Shown: piece by piece, positions 34,820 through 47,639 of the stretch | Layout: every line of letters starts with the position of its first letter | Numbering within the stretch: the stretch's first letter is position 1 | Made by a program: the position numbers and the translations under genes | Source: Basidiobolus meristosporus CBS 931.73 | Taxonomy: Eukaryota > Basidiobolomycota > Basidiobolomycetes > Basidiobolales > Basidiobolaceae | Reading direction: 5' to 3' | Length of the DNA: 64,000 nt | NCBI GenBank assembly: GCA_002104905.1 | Contig: MCFE01000312.1 | Location: forward strand, 33,429-97,428 | The notes under the pieces: generated by a model | Seen by the model: the letters and a program-made list of their open reading frames with translations, nothing else | What the model was told of the DNA's origin: nothing | The model's database searches: none

Positions 34820-34888
34820 CTTGAAGGTGGCTTCTTCTGTCTTCAGGGGGGAGGTTTCTGGCAATTGCTGCTTCTACTGTTGCAATTT

Positions 34889-35242
34889 TGGTACAAGTAT
34901 TGTAGAGGTATGAGGAGTTTAGCTAGTATTGTACTCACTAAAACTTGAATGGACTTTTATTGATGTTCTAGCAGCTCCTTACATGCATTTTGCCAGATCA
35001 GTTGCTGACTGATGGTATTTCTTAATGTAGTTTTTGGCTGATGCCTCATTTGATTACATCATTGTCACTCCATTAATCCTGATTGATAAATCTATTTCTG
35101 TCTGAAGTTATCTGCTGATTGATCAGCTGACTCATGCTATTGATTTGATATATAATACTTAAATTCTGCTGGGTTAAGCATAAAGCTAATTGATATGACT
35201 AAAAACTGATCTAACTTTACATTCAAGCAGTAGATCATAACA
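34889..35242 (-). repeat. LTR-I, 5' LTR of the gypsy-I relic
   Basis: On the minus strand it starts TGTTATGATCTACTGC and ends CTTGTACCA, with a directly following AAATTGCAACAG as candidate primer site. The two other LTR-I copies are solo (42201-42570, 45269-45637). Confidence 0.7.
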
Positions 35243-36239
35243 TACTGACCTACTCAAGTCTCTTTATCCAACACTAATAAAAAGCTCAACCCCATACTTA
35301 ACAAGTAACACCACTAAAATCCACTTTTCAATAGTGATTCTGCTGTAACAACCTTTTTAAGACTCTGGCAGGAGGCCTTTGGCTTTATGCCATTGTTCAC
35401 TGACTGGTTCCTATAGGTCCAGGTCTTCAGCCAGCTCTGCAAGGTCTAGCATCTCATCTGCCAGTCTTTGCAATAAATTCTTGCACAATTTGAGTGCATT
35501 TTCTTGAGTACTGCTCTTGAAGAAGTCCTGCAACCTCTTGGTATGGCCATCAATGTTCAAAAATGCAGGTGTCAGGATAGTCTTTTGAATTCTTGATGTT
35601 GTTGCTTTATCTGTCTGTGGTATCTACATTCTGTCTAAATTGAAGGATATGTAGGCTGTTAGAGATATTTAGCTTTTCTCTGCAAACTCATTTTCCTCAC
35701 TGCTATATAGCTCCAGTGACTGCGCTTTAAACTCCAAAGAAATCTTTTGTTTTCTTGCTTGTAATTGTTCTTGACAATTATGAGATTCAGCCTGTTCTGG
35801 ACTGAGAGCATTAACTTGTATAAACTGCAGCTTCTTTCTTACACCTCCCTGCCTCTGGCTTGGGTGGACTTTTTTCTCTTTACATTTATCTCTATCACTG
35901 CCAAGTACCTTGCTGCTACTTTGGCAGAGTGCTTCTTTTGTAGAGCTACTTTTTTACCTGACATTGGACATGGATATGAAAGCTGGCACATCCATGACAG
36001 CTAGGAAGTGTTGGAAAATATTGAGGACAGATATGCACATGGAGATGCCTATGCCTTTGGCATTATGAGGCTAAGCAGCTCCAATGCATAGGTATTCAGT
36101 TAAGTTATGCATTATTAGGTTGGGCACCACAAGCAACTAATTTTATTAGAGCAACTGTACCAAAGTATAACAGGTTTCACTTGACCACAAGCCACTTTCC
36201 ACACCATCCTATCTGGAGTATATGTAAACACAAGCCAGA
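35243..36239. mobile_element. D-family remnant: K (minus) joined to Tnp2 C-terminus (plus)
   Basis: 35243-35980 is the minus-strand K 3' half (the FKSSTQENAL-like helix, DLQELVSE region and KGKR segment are recognisable with stops). From about 35985 the plus strand continues as the transposase segment with the CHMEDS/ENIEDRYAHGDAYAFGI block. It resembles D2 (54568-57446), a short derivative with the same join. Its transposase part is cut at 36239 by D6 and appears to resume at 52041. Confidence 0.55.
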
Positions 36240-36620
36240 CACTTCAAGAAAAGGGTTGGTCCTGCAGGTGAATCAGATTCACATCAGCCATCATGATCCT
36301 GCCAAGAGATTGTTAAAATGCCAGCAGCTTGGAATTAATAACCCCATACACAATCTTATTATAGGATCACATCAGTTTTGACTAACTTTACTGCCAAGTA
36401 TAATTATTAACTTGACCAGATTTTTGTAATCTTTTGACAGAAGATGTAAGGCATTGTGATGGTCTTGATGTGCTTTCTATCTATTTGTGCAGATCTGACC
36501 AGCCAGTACATCCAGTTGCCTTATACGTCAAGAAACATGATGGTTTTATAATGACCGCATTATCAGTCACTAATGGTACTTCAATGCTGGTACAACCACC
36601 TACAGTTAGTTCTAGACAAT

Positions 36621-37316
36621 TGTTGTATCCAAGAGAAAAGTGTAATAAACTCTTGAATGAGTTCACTGAACCTAAGTGACAACTAAGTACAGAATCTTAG
36701 AATTATTAAGAGCAACAGAAATATTAGCAAAGAAGTTCTGGTCTAATATTGGTGTTGTATATAGCTGAGCTAGGCTGTAAAGGCAGCAGAGATGGGTTGC
36801 TATGCAGGCTATGCTTGGTGCTCTTGAGAGTGCAAGATATGCTAGGCTTGGGTAGGAACTAGAACAAATTGTTGAATTCTTAATTTTGCTGAGGCACAAT
36901 CTTAGTTTTGTTGAGACACACACTAAACCAGAAGGTTCAGTAAACTTTATTTATACTTTTCTAATCAAGTTGAATTAGTAAGCACCAAGAAACTGGACAA
37001 ATTGAAAACAGTTGGTATGCTCATGGGTGTCTAGGATAAATGGGCAATTGCATCATTAATCAGCTGATATTTTGGCAACTGCCAAGTGGTTGGATAGATC
37101 TTAGATGACTAATCACCTGGAGAAGGCTTAGCAGTTCAGTTGAGAACATAATGACATCATCAAATTGATCAAGTGTGACAGATAAAACTAGATTCTGAGA
37201 AGTGATAAACTTAACCATAACTGGGATTAGTTATGTTTAGGTAAGGGAAAAGCAGTTAATGTGCTAGATTTCACAACAGAGTAAAATAGGCTAAATTTAA
37301 ATGTTGATGCACAACA
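36621..37316 (-). repeat. Gypsy-J 3' LTR
   Basis: 696 bp, TGTTGTATCCAAG … GATGCACAACA. The purine-rich GGGAGGAAGTGA just inside it (minus strand, 37329-37317) is the polypurine tract. The flank ACAAT at 36616-36620 pairs with ATAAT after the other LTR, a 5-bp duplication with one transition. Confidence 0.85.
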
Positions 37317-37418
37317 TCACTTCCTCCCAGGAGAGGGGTTTTCTGATATCTTCTGGGATCCCCTGCAGCTCCAACACTGATCAATGATAGGAACATCATC
37401 AATGTTGGTGTAAGGTTC

Positions 37419-38530
37419 TCAGGTGTTGTGTTTGGTATCATAGCCATTCCACTTCACTAAATAAAGACAACTTGGTTCTTCTCCATCATGGTCCATAATA
37501 GCTTCAACTGCATAGGATTCTGAAGTAACTGGGTCTTGATATATAAGCTTCAGTGAAGCAGGTGGAAAGTTTTTGGGTAGCAGTGCTCCAATATTGTCCT
37601 GAAGTACATAAGATCCACCAGTGATATCTCTGAAAACTTTGAATGGGCCTTCATATTTGGGGTCAAGCTTAGATTTTTGGATTGAAATTAGTGTCGTTGC
37701 ATACAAACCATCTGGGAAGCTGCTGTTCCTGTGTCTTGGGGCATATGTTGAGGCCATCTTTTACTTTGAGATCTTACTTCTGGTACTGATAGCAGGGTAG
37801 ACAATGATGGTAATGTACTCAAGTTGGTTCTTTAGCTTTTCTGTATTCAGCTTTACTTACTCTGTATTCTGGTAGTCTCCAAAGTAGTAGATTTTTCTTC
37901 AAAACATCAAAGAAAATGGTATTGATCCATGTAGAGCAGCTATTTTGGTGTTGATACCACACTGTACAGTTATTAGGTACTTGTCCCAATTCTTCTTGAT
38001 ACGTTTGATTGATTTCCTGATGATGCTAACAAGGTCTGAACATATCTTTTGGCAGGTCCATTAGCTTTGGGATGATTAGGAATCATCACACAGTGAACAA
38101 TGGCCCTATTCTGGCAAAGAGCTTTGATCATGTGATTCAAAATTCCGTTCCATTATCCAATTGAATGACCTTGGGGAATCCAAATTGGCAGAAGAGCTAG
38201 AATGGTGCTTGGGCAATAGTGGCAGCATACTTGTCTAGGATAGCTTTGAGGAAGACAAACTGTGTGCAGACATCCACAGTTACAAAGAGATAGTGACAAC
38301 AATCATCACTAGTGGTGAAAAGTCCAGCTAGATCAATTGCAATATGATCCATTGGAAGGCTTGCATGGATGGGACTCAAAAGGTGAAATCCATGGAGACT
38401 GATGTTGTAAGGTTGACATTCTCTGCAAGACAAGACGGATACTGGGCAGTTAACTCTAATACTTGGCCAGTGATATTCATCAGAGTGTTGCTTCTTCATA
38501 AGTGTGTCAGCTCCAAAGTGGCCAAGTAAA
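37419..38530 (-). pseudogene. Gypsy-J integrase C-terminus and chromodomain
   Basis: 38499-38197 holds an integrase segment (HWPSIRVNCPVSV…CRECQ; MDHIAIDLAGLF; HYLFVTVDVCTQF). 37757-37419 holds the C-terminal GPF-KVFRDI block (YEGPFKVFRDITGGSY) and a chromodomain core, SCLYLVKWNGYDTKHNT. That frame then hits TGA where a Trp (HNTW) is expected, and the chromodomain continues in frame afterwards (EPYTNIDD). Chromodomains steer integration to heterochromatin marks. Confidence 0.75.
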
Positions 38531-38682
38531 TGACTCCTCTATATCAATGTTTTCCTTTTATTGGCATGTGGGATTTTCCAAGTTACTGAATCCAGTTGTG
38601 CAATTACTTTTGAAGTTGTAGTGAGCTTACTGATTATGTCAGTAGTCACATGTCTCTCCCAAGGTGAGGTTGGGAAATGTTT

Positions 38683-39816
38683 TCAAAGGTGGTCAGGCAG
38701 GATGTTGAGAACTCCTGGGCAATGAACAACTGTATATTCATAATCAAGTAGAGTATCAAGCCTGTTGGTAGGCATTTGAGTCAGAGTTGGTTGGGTATGA
38801 ATATAGACAAAGACTTGGTGGTCAGTGTACAAGGTAAAAGGGTTACTGTACAAGTACTGATGAAACTTTTTCAAGGAAAAGACCCTACTAAGTAGCTCCT
38901 TATTGGTGGTAGAGTAATTTCTCTCAGTGGCTTGTAGGGGTCTGGCTTGAAAAGAGATTCAGTGAGGTGGACTTTAGTCTACATTCTGGTATAGGACAGC
39001 CCCTAACTCAACATTAGATGCATCCATAGCAACAACAAAGGTCTTAGTAAAGTCTGGGTAGCATAGGGCGGGTGCTTGCAGGTGCAATTGGCAGGGTGAC
39101 TCAACTTCTTGGTCATGAGCCTTGTTCCAGGCTGAGGGAAGATCAGGACTATGACATAATTCATCCAATGGGGCACTCAATGGGGACATGAGAGGAATGT
39201 GTTCCCTGAAATAGTTGAATACCTCAAGATATTGTTGGAATTGCTTAGCACCAGTGGGTTTTTGGCTATTCAGGAATATTGGCCAGTTTGAAAGGGTCAA
39301 GTTGGTGGCCATCTGGTGTGACTATGAATCAAAGTATGTTGATATCGAGGCAAGTAAAACTGCACTCTTCAGCATAAAGAATCAGTCCTGCAGCTGTGAG
39401 TCTATTGATGACATCAATGCCATGAGTTGCATGATCACTGCGGTTTGTGGAAAATATGATCAAATCATCAACAAATACTATGGTGTATGGTATACTTTTG
39501 AGGATTATAGTCATGACCCTCTGGAACATGCTAATAAGTGTCTTTAGGCCAAAGGGAGCTCCCGGAAACATCCATTGCATACTATTCTAAATAAAGGCAG
39601 TCTTATGCTGATGGTCAGGATGGTTCTGGAGTTGGTGATATATATCCTCCAAGCACAATTGGGGTGATAGTTTGCACATGAAAGTGAGGAAACAATATCC
39701 TGGATTCTTGGAATTGAAAATTTATCATTTTGGAGAAGTTTGCTCAGAGGTCCATGATCCAGACAGGGTCTCTTGAGAGTTAAATTCCTATCAGCATCTT
39801 TACTATGTGCAAGCAT
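38683..39816 (-). pseudogene. Gypsy-J reverse transcriptase and RNase H
   Basis: 39816-39329 carries the palm with the APFGLKTLISMFQRV and FVDDLIIFS motifs (the two catalytic Asp are kept). 39312-38974 carries the connection and the RNase H start (DFTKTFVVAMDASNVELGAVL). 38874-38683 carries a later RNase H part (LYTDHQVFVYI … DYEYTVVHCPG). The pieces lie in different frames with stops between them. Confidence 0.75.
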
Positions 39817-39879
39817 TGAAGGGCTGTTGAATGCTCTATTGACAGGGGCTTGAGTGATAATTCCATTGTCAGCCCACTT

Positions 39880-41854
39880 TTAGACTATTTCATCAACCAA
39901 GTGTTGGGCAGAATGTGGAATTGGGTATTGCCTCCTCCAAGTTGATTCCACAGGTGGTGTTTCTAGCATAACAATAAATTCTGGAATAGTACAGAAATGG
40001 TTCCTGGGAATGACTTGGTTTCTCTCTATGATCAACTGAATATTCAATTTGACTGATTCACAATATGCTTGAAAAGTTGGGGCCAACTCCTCTGTTCCAG
40101 ATGGGGTGAAATAGTCTCAGGAATCTGATCCATGATGGGCAGCAGAGATTTAGTGATTCCCGGATGTAAAACTGGTAGTCCGCCTATATAAAAGCCAAGT
40201 TTGGTGAAGGTGTCTAGACCTATAACTACCAGAGGTCCATCTGAAATGTCAATAACTTCCATTTGATGCATGATAGTTGTGGAACCATAATCTATGTTGA
40301 TTGGGTTGGTGATACCAATTTATGGTACTGAGAGGTCCTTAGCTACAAATATGATTTTTTCTGGTTGCTTTTCTATTTCCAATTTAAGTTCTTTGACTAC
40401 ATTAGGTGGAACAATAGAGTTGAATGATCCAGTATTCAGTAGCACTACAGATGATTGGTTGTTGAGTTTGAGTGGCACCTCTATAGCTGTTAGCGGCGCA
40501 ATTGGTTGCTTCTTTTCTTGAACAGTTGCAATTTTAGTTGGAATTTCTTAAACCATCAGTTCTTGATTTGCTTCCTCATACCCTGTCATTTCATTGGCTG
40601 AGCTTTCATCTAGGATCTGAGTAATATTTACCAATGGCTTAGAGTTCTTCTCAGGGCAGGCAGGTGATCTATGCCCCATCTTTCCAAATTTGAAGCATTT
40701 GTCATCAGCATGTGGATTATCAGCTCTGATATTTTGCTGCTTCTCTGATGTGTGTCCTGACATGTTTGACTGCTGAGTGATGCCTTTGCATTCACCAGTA
40801 GAGTGATAGCATTTTCCATGAGGCCCACAATGCTTGGTAGCAGTTGACTTCTTTTGTGTCACATGACTGCACTTTTTTTGGTTTTTGCTGCATCTTGAGT
40901 AGAGTTGCCTGAGGCCTGGCTAACAGCCGCAGTCATGGTGTTTGTAAGTGTGAATATCTCTGAGATTTTGTTATAAGTGTGTGCAGGGTTGCATGCTTTG
41001 ACAATAGCAATATTACTCAGTAGCTGGTGTGTAAAGTTTAAAAGAAAATGAGAAGTAAGCAATGGATTGTCATCACTAACACCAGCTAGTCTCATTTGTC
41101 TCCGTAGTCTATCACAAAAGTGTAGCACAGATTTACCTTTTTGCATTTTATTATTCCCTATATTGCAGTTTAGATGCTCTTTCTTGATGGGATCATCAAA
41201 ATGGCCACAAAAGAGGTTTTGGGCAATTTTCCACACACTATTGGAAGGAATGTTTACTTCAACCCAGTCAGCATCTTGCAAGGTGAGACAGTGAGGCAGA
41301 GTCTAGTCTAATGGTGTCAGGGTCTGGCTGGTGTGCAGCTGAGACATGACTAAACTTGTAAACAAACTAAGTAGGATTCTTTATGGCACTGACTCCTTCA
41401 ACATAAGGAGGCAAGATCTTGGGACAACCACCGGGGCAGGTCTAGAGGAAGATGTAGATCTGGAGGATCCAAAGGCATGACTTCTTGGTGGCTGATGCAG
41501 AGCAAGGCTTGGCTAATTTTTAATGCTGTCAATTGCAATAGCAACATTCTCCAGGGCTTCTTAGATAATTACAAGTTCATCTTGTTAACTGGAAATAACT
41601 TCAAGAGGTTTATCTCTACAATGACTCTAAGATCTTGTTTTGGCAGGCATTGAGTGCTCAAGCATCAAAGTGTTTATTTCATGCATGATGTTTTCAAGCT
41701 TTTCAATTAGTTCTTCCTGATTTCTGTGGGCTACTTCCAAGATGGAAAGATTTGGATTGCTTGCTGCTGAGGACATATTGTGAAGTGGTTGGATGTAATG
41801 GAATTCATTGAAAGAAATGTTGTATCCAAGAGAAAGTGTAATACACTCTGGCAT
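39880..41854 (-). pseudogene. Gypsy-J gag and protease
   Basis: Gag spans 41854-40859 (N-terminal coiled region MSSAASNPNLSIL; FCGHFDDPIKKEHL; FCDRLRRQMRLAG). The knuckle near 40680 reads CFKFGKMGHRSPAC, with the second Cys replaced by Phe. The protease (about 40460) reads VVLLNTGSFNSIV, with the catalytic Asp replaced by Asn. Both changes would inactivate the protein. Confidence 0.75.
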
Positions 41855-42884
41855 AAGTTAACTGGACCCAAGTGACAACTAAGTGAAGAATCTTAGGATT
41901 GTTAAGAGCAACAGATATATTAGCAGAGAAGCTCTGGTCTAAAACTGGTGTTGCATAAAGCTGAGTTGGGCTATAAATGCAACAGAGTTGGTTTGCTATG
42001 CACGCTAAGCTTGGTGCTCTTGAGAGTGCTAGATATGCTGGGTGTGAGTAGGAACTAGAACAAATTGTTGAATTCCTAATTTTGCTGAGGCACAATCTTA
42101 GTTTTGTTGAGACACACACTAAACAAAAAGGTTCAGTAAAATCTATTCATATCTTTCTGATCAAGTTGTATTAATAAGTACCAAGGGACAGGACTAATTG
42201 CGTTGTGATCTACTGTTTGAATATATAAGTTAGATCAGTTTTTAGTCAAATCAATTAGTTACATGTTTGACCTATCAGTATATCAGGGTTATCTATCAAG
42301 TCAATAGCATTAGTCAGCAAATGAATCAGCAGATCCTTATCAGACAGAAATAGATATAATAAGATGGATCTTATTGGGCAATGATGATGTAAGCAAATGA
42401 GTCATCAGCCACAACCTACATTAGGAAACACAATTCAGTCAGCATTTGATCTGGCAAAATGTATACAAGGAGCTGCTGGGACCTCTATAATAATCAGTTC
42501 AAGTTCTAGTGAATACAATCCTAGCTAAACTCCCTTTTCCTCTACAACTCTTATTCCCAGACTTGTAACTATTGAAATCTGTTGGTGTGTTCTTAGGTGC
42601 ATAAGATAAATGAGCAATTGCATCATTAATCAGCTGATGTCTTGGCAACTGCTAAGTGGCTGGATAGATTGCAGATGACTAATCATTTGGAAAGGCTTAC
42701 TAGATCAGTTGAGAACATAATGACCACATCAAATTGATCAAGTGTGAAAGCTAAAAATTGATTCTGAGAAGTTATGAAATAAACCATAACTGTGATTATT
42801 TATGATTGGGTTAGGGAAAATCAGTTAGGGTACTAGACTCTCCAGCAGAGTAAATAGGCTAAGCTTTAAATGTTGATGCACAGC
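41818..42884 (-). repeat. Gypsy-J 5' LTR, split by a solo LTR-I
   Basis: TGTTGTATCCAAG … GATGCACAGCA. It is about 693 bp once the LTR-I (42201-42570) and its ATTG duplication are removed. Divergence from the 3' LTR is plain by eye, so the insertion is old. Confidence 0.85.
42201..42570 (+). repeat. Solo LTR-I in the gypsy-J LTR
   Basis: 370 bp, CGTTGTGATCTACTG … GACTTGTAACT, with perfect ATTG duplications at 42197-42200 and 42571-42574. It contains ATGTATACAAGGAGCTGC (about 42456), an altered TATA region. Confidence 0.85.
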
Positions 42885-45268
42885 AATAATACTATTGCAC
42901 CAATTTACCAATTGGGTTTTCCTTTTTTACCTCCCACTGGGTCATTCATGTTTGCACTGTAAAATCATACCTCTTGACCTGCTTACCCACTGCTACCTTG
43001 ATTATTCCCATATAGCTTAAATCAATAAGTACTACAACCTTCTGCTTAGTAACTTCCACAGACACACACACCCGCTGCAGTTGATACACTTCTAAAATTG
43101 TACTTGGAAGGTTTCCATATATTTTGATTGCTGGTAACTTATGCATCTGGCAAACATATGCTTGTTAGCCACCACTTTTGCCATGAATACCTTCTCAATA
43201 ACTGCAAAGAACTTTTTGGTATGTCAGCAATATATTCTTTGTCCCTGCTAGATTCTGATCCCGCTTATAGGTGTGCTCTACCACTTGTTTGAGTGAATTG
43301 CATACTGAAGGGTATAGAAACATGCTTGTGACCAAGAGAAGTCCATTGTACTTTGGTAGTGTTGCTCTAATAAAAATTAGTTACCTGCTACACCAAACCA
43401 AAACTTACATTACTCAACTGATTACCCACACATTAGAGCTGCTTAGCTTCTCAATGCCAAAGGCATAGGTGTCTCCATATGCACATGTGACCTTGGTATT
43501 TTCCCACTCTTCCTGGCTGTCCGCCATGTGCTCACTCATCTTGTCCATGACATACTTAAAGGTAATATCCTTGATGAGATTAGGATATGGTAGTATGTGC
43601 AACTTGGATTAGCATCATATCACCCCACACATCTGCTCCATAGGAAACTCCCAAAGCATGAAGCAAGGTTTAATATATTCCACACACCAGGCAGGATGGA
43701 GCAGAAATTGTATACAGTAGTGGCAGAGACTGACACATTCATCATTGTGTTTGTAGCATAGCCACTTAAATCCTAAATCAAGCTCTTTGGATAAAAGCTG
43801 TAGATACAGTGAGTTGGCATTGGTCATCCACATCTAGATAAATATTCCTACAATGTCCACATATAACTCCCAATGCTTTCAATGTATTCTTGGTAGATAT
43901 GCTTCAGATGGCCTCTTGAGTAAATCATATTCCATTCATCCAGTATTTACTTTTGTGTTGTTGCATATGCATATGATTGTTGATTGGAGCCAGTGAGAAT
44001 ACTTAGGGTAGCCAATACTCTGTAACATTTTGCTAATTGTTTCAAATTTCTCCAGTATGTCAAAAGGCTCATTTAGCTTAAGATGCCTCATGTGCAGCTT
44101 GGTCATCAATATAGGGATATTGTTGAAGAGCAAATGCATTGCACTCAGTGGAAAGCTCTTGCTCCAACAAATGCCCTCTATCTTAAGTATCTCTGGCTTC
44201 TGATGAATTCCATATTCCAGCAATGGCTTAAAGCTTGCCAACTTTATTGCCATTGCATGCTGATGTCAGTATATTCTCTCTGTGCAACAACAATACTCTG
44301 TGTGTTGGTGTTTGATAATAATAATGTGAGTGAGTTATGGATAAAGTCCCCTGGATCTCACACATTCAACCACAATACCATCCATGCTGCCAAGAAAAGC
44401 CAGCTATCATGCTAATGGCTGAGGTATCTCCACTGCAGATAACAATATGCACTTTGACATAATGGCCATTGACTAGTATCCTGCTTAAAGCTTGAAAATT
44501 TCATCCAGCAATGGATACAGGTTGCTATCCAGGTTGGGTAGTGATTTAGACCCAGGTACCAGTGAGGTGGTATATAAGTCCAAGGGAGAGATAAGTCCAA
44601 CACTTCTCAAGTGTTTTGTGTGTGGGGTGCTCACTGGGTGCAATAACATCTGGCAAAAGCTTGCTAGGAACACTTGGGTTCTGTCTCTATACTTAATTGA
44701 AGGGGAATAAAGTCACAAGCTTGTCAAGGGAAAACTATTAAGCTACAATCCCCAAATTAGTTGGCATCTTAACAAAAGTATGTGCTGGGTTCAGCATCCT
44801 TTGAGATGACAATGTACTAAGGCTTCCAAAGTCAAAACAACTGTAAACTCCACCAGCAGGGACTTGATAAGAATGCAGCCATGGTCAATAGTTACAAAGA
44901 CAGAGAAGTATCTTTGCCTGTACAAGAACAAGCTTGGGAAAGAATCTAATATAATAAAAGATACCTACTCTGAGTATTCCGCACAAGTAGTGCCTCCAAG
45001 GTCAGTTGGCTGACAGCACGGTTTCCTGGGAGTGTCCTGTGGTCTGGGGCTGGAAACTCAGGTAGCAGTAGGTAGCAATGATCATACTAATTAACAAGTT
45101 GGTATATTGATAAAAGGGATGATGATTTATTGTTGAGGGATAGCATCCCTTATATACTTTTCTTACTGACTAAGTGATTATTAATCATGATGTTCCACAA
45201 GGTTCTGGATATCAATAGAAGTCTTAATGACATCAGAATGACCTAAGAATGCTCTAAGTAGGTGCCAG

Positions 45269-45637
45269 TGTTATGATCTGCCGCTTGAATGTTTAAGTTA
45301 GATCAGTTTTTAGTCAAATCAACTAGTATATGTTTTAGGTTATCAGTATATCAGTATTATCTATGAAATCAGTAGCATTAGTCAGCAAATGAATCAGCAG
45401 ATCCTTATCAGACAGAAATAGATATATTAAGTAGGATCTTATTGGGTGATGATGATGCAATCAAATGAGTCATCAGCCACAACCAACATTAGGAAATACA
45501 ATTAGTCAGCAATTGATCTGGCAAAATGTATATAAGGAGCTGCTGGAACCTCAATAAAAATCAGTTCAAGTTTTAGTGAATACAATACTAGCTAAACTCC
45601 CTATTCCTCTACAACTCTTATACCAAGACTTGTAGCA
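45269..45637 (+). repeat. Solo LTR-I in LTR-G, CCAG duplication
   Basis: 369 bp, TGTTATGATCTGCCGC … GACTTGTAGCA, flanked by CCAG at 45265-45268 and 45638-45641. The TATATAAGGAGCTGC promoter-like motif is intact. Confidence 0.9.
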
Positions 45638-45714
45638 CCAGAGGGTTCTAAGAGACAAAGCAAGTCCAACCAATTAGGAATCAGTACTCTGAAACCTTTG
45701 TAACATAGGGATAC

Positions 45715-46083
45715 TGTTGAAATATTGGACTATTTGGCATCATTCAGCAGCTAAAAATTTACTTAACAATTCTAGGCTAGTCTTAGTCACTGTAGGACTC
45801 ATTTACTGCCTTAACTTTGCCACTTTCTCCAGATATATGATCTTATGATTATTCCCCTACAGTCAGGATCAAATTAGCACTATTACCAAGCATTATGTAC
45901 TAACCCTGAAACTGTTACAGAATGCTCCTGAATATTGAGAAACCCTCCCTACTTAGTGTTGCAGCTGTATTACTTCTACAAAGGTATAAATACTGAGCTT
46001 CTTTATGAATAAACAACAGTTCAACTATTATCACTATTTCTTGATAAGTTCCTTATATCCAAATCACTTCTTAAATTGCAACA
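45715..46083 (+). repeat. Solo LTR-A in LTR-G, GATAC duplication
   Basis: 369 bp, TGTTGAAATATTGG … TAAATTGCAACA, the same length as the LTR of copia A at 57694. Perfect GATAC at 45710-45714 and 46084-46088. Confidence 0.9.
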
Positions 46084-47639
46084 GATACCATACATGGTAT
46101 GGAAATGGTTGGGGTGGTGACACAAGTTGATCATGTGTTACAGGTACTGGCGTTGATACTTGCCCAATATAGAGGCATTTACAGGCATTATATGTTACAT
46201 CAAGTGAGGGATAACTTCTGCAATAAGGTAAGCTGATGGGATAGTCAACCAACCTACGGGATAGTACTGATCAGGTAAGACAAGTTGGATAAAACCAAAA
46301 TCAGTGTAGTGGAGATATAGGGAAGTAGAAAATATGGGAATGAGCACATCTGTCAGTGGGTGTCACTGTGACCCTACTACACCAGTGGGAGTACCCTGAG
46401 ATTTGTGCTCTGATACCACTAGATAGGTGGCTGATTCAGGTTGATGAGAATTAGTGACCAGCAGGATTTGCTGGTAGTGTACTTGTTAAATGAGAATCCA
46501 TCAAGTGCCAAGACAAAGGCATGGTAATACATACCTTCAAAGTAGCCCTTGCTACTTAGTTGCTTGGAATGTTTTCCATCAGATATATTGGAAATGTTTG
46601 TGCTTGATTAATTGTCAGCAAGGTACTTTATAGCTTCACAGAAGTCTTTGGACTTCATGAGCTTCTTTGGAAAGGGTTTTACAGTAATATATCTGGAGTG
46701 TGATCATTGTTTTCCCCCAATGGTGGTGGATTCCTACAAGTTGGACACCTTGCAATGATGGTATTTTTTGATGTAAATGCCATGCAACTATTGATACATG
46801 CTGGTATTAGGATGGTCTCTGGGTTATATGTTGCCAGCTGTATGACAGTTGCTCATTTGTAACATGTACATGGTAAGTTGCATTTTGAAATGATTTTAAC
46901 AATAAGCAGAAGTAAATCCTCAAAGCCTCCATTATTGATATGAGTGGAAACGCGCCACTTCTCTAGCCACAACATCAGATCATCCACCTGTAGTTGGATT
47001 AATGGGCTCACTTGGCTCCTAAAGTAACCTTGGCTTTTTTTTCCATGGGTGTTGTCTTATTGCACATTGAAATCTTGCTGGGCTCATGCATGGTACCGCT
47101 GTAAGGGGAGATAGGCTCACATTACATTAGTAACCCTTCTTCTTCAGAGCTATCACTCTGCATACCATATTCAGAAGACTGAGGTGAGCCTAAAGGCTTT
47201 GCAAACTCACATGACGCAGTTTGCACAAGGTGACAAGTATGGCTAGGTGCTGTAATAGGAGTATCAAGTGACTGGCAAGATATTGTTGGTACAGTTGTTA
47301 CTGATGAATGGTCAAATATTACTTGTGATGCAAAACACTGGCAGTGATCCTTGACATACTTCCTATGCTGATGGCATGCTTCATAGCTGAGAGGCTTGGT
47401 AAAATAGCCATATGGTCTTTTTTCTCTTCTCTTACAGCATTGAATCAAAGTAGTCTTGTCCATGGGGCAAACAGTTTGACACACAACTGCAGAACACTAT
47501 TATATCATTTTTTTGTCCATACTCATATGTGCTTAAAATATTCTTGTATTTGAGGCATAGCACATACATAAATGTAATATCTAATGATGACCTGCCATAG
47601 TAAGCATTACAAATAAAACTGTGGCACCACATACTCAAA

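Larger units (their letters stand above)
36621..42884 (-). mobile_element. Gypsy-J: chromodomain LTR retrotransposon (inactive)
   Basis: Two LTRs (36621-37316, 41818-42884) bound a minus-strand gag-pol with the gypsy order protease, reverse transcriptase, RNase H, integrase, chromodomain. It sits inside the minus-strand transposase of D6: its flanks rejoin CCTACAGTTAGTTCTAG with CACCAATTTACC as in the uninterrupted copy at 17.3 kb. Numerous stops and frameshifts show that it is dead. Confidence 0.85.
44563..46381 (-). repeat. LTR-G in the D6 transposase, with CCAG duplication
   Basis: TGAGGTGGTATATAAG … GACCCTACTACA, flanked by CCAG (44559-44562, 46382-46385). Removing it rejoins CTCCCACTGGTACCTGGG of the transposase. 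Minus the two LTRs nested inside, it is about 1072 bp. Confidence 0.85.
42890..47560 (-). pseudogene. Tnp2-type transposase of D6 (split)
   Basis: On the minus strand: N-terminus 47560-46386 (VCPMDKTTL, KRPYGYFTKPLSYEACHQH, a Ser-rich acidic stretch, then the MEALRIYFCLL and zinc-ribbon region). It then passes through LTR-G to 44562-42890: LVPGSKSLPNLDSNLYPLLDE; AMHLLFNNIPILMTKL; SKMLQSIGYPKYSHWLQS; PYPNLIKDITFKYVMDKMS; and the HMADSQ-EEWENTK segment. These blocks match the D4 and D2 copies. Stops occur throughout, and gypsy-J cuts the 3' end. Confidence 0.75.

Noticed and set aside
44083-44415. Plus-strand ORF of 110 codons
   Set aside because: Shadow of the minus-strand transposase frame that carries the AMHLLFNNIP block.
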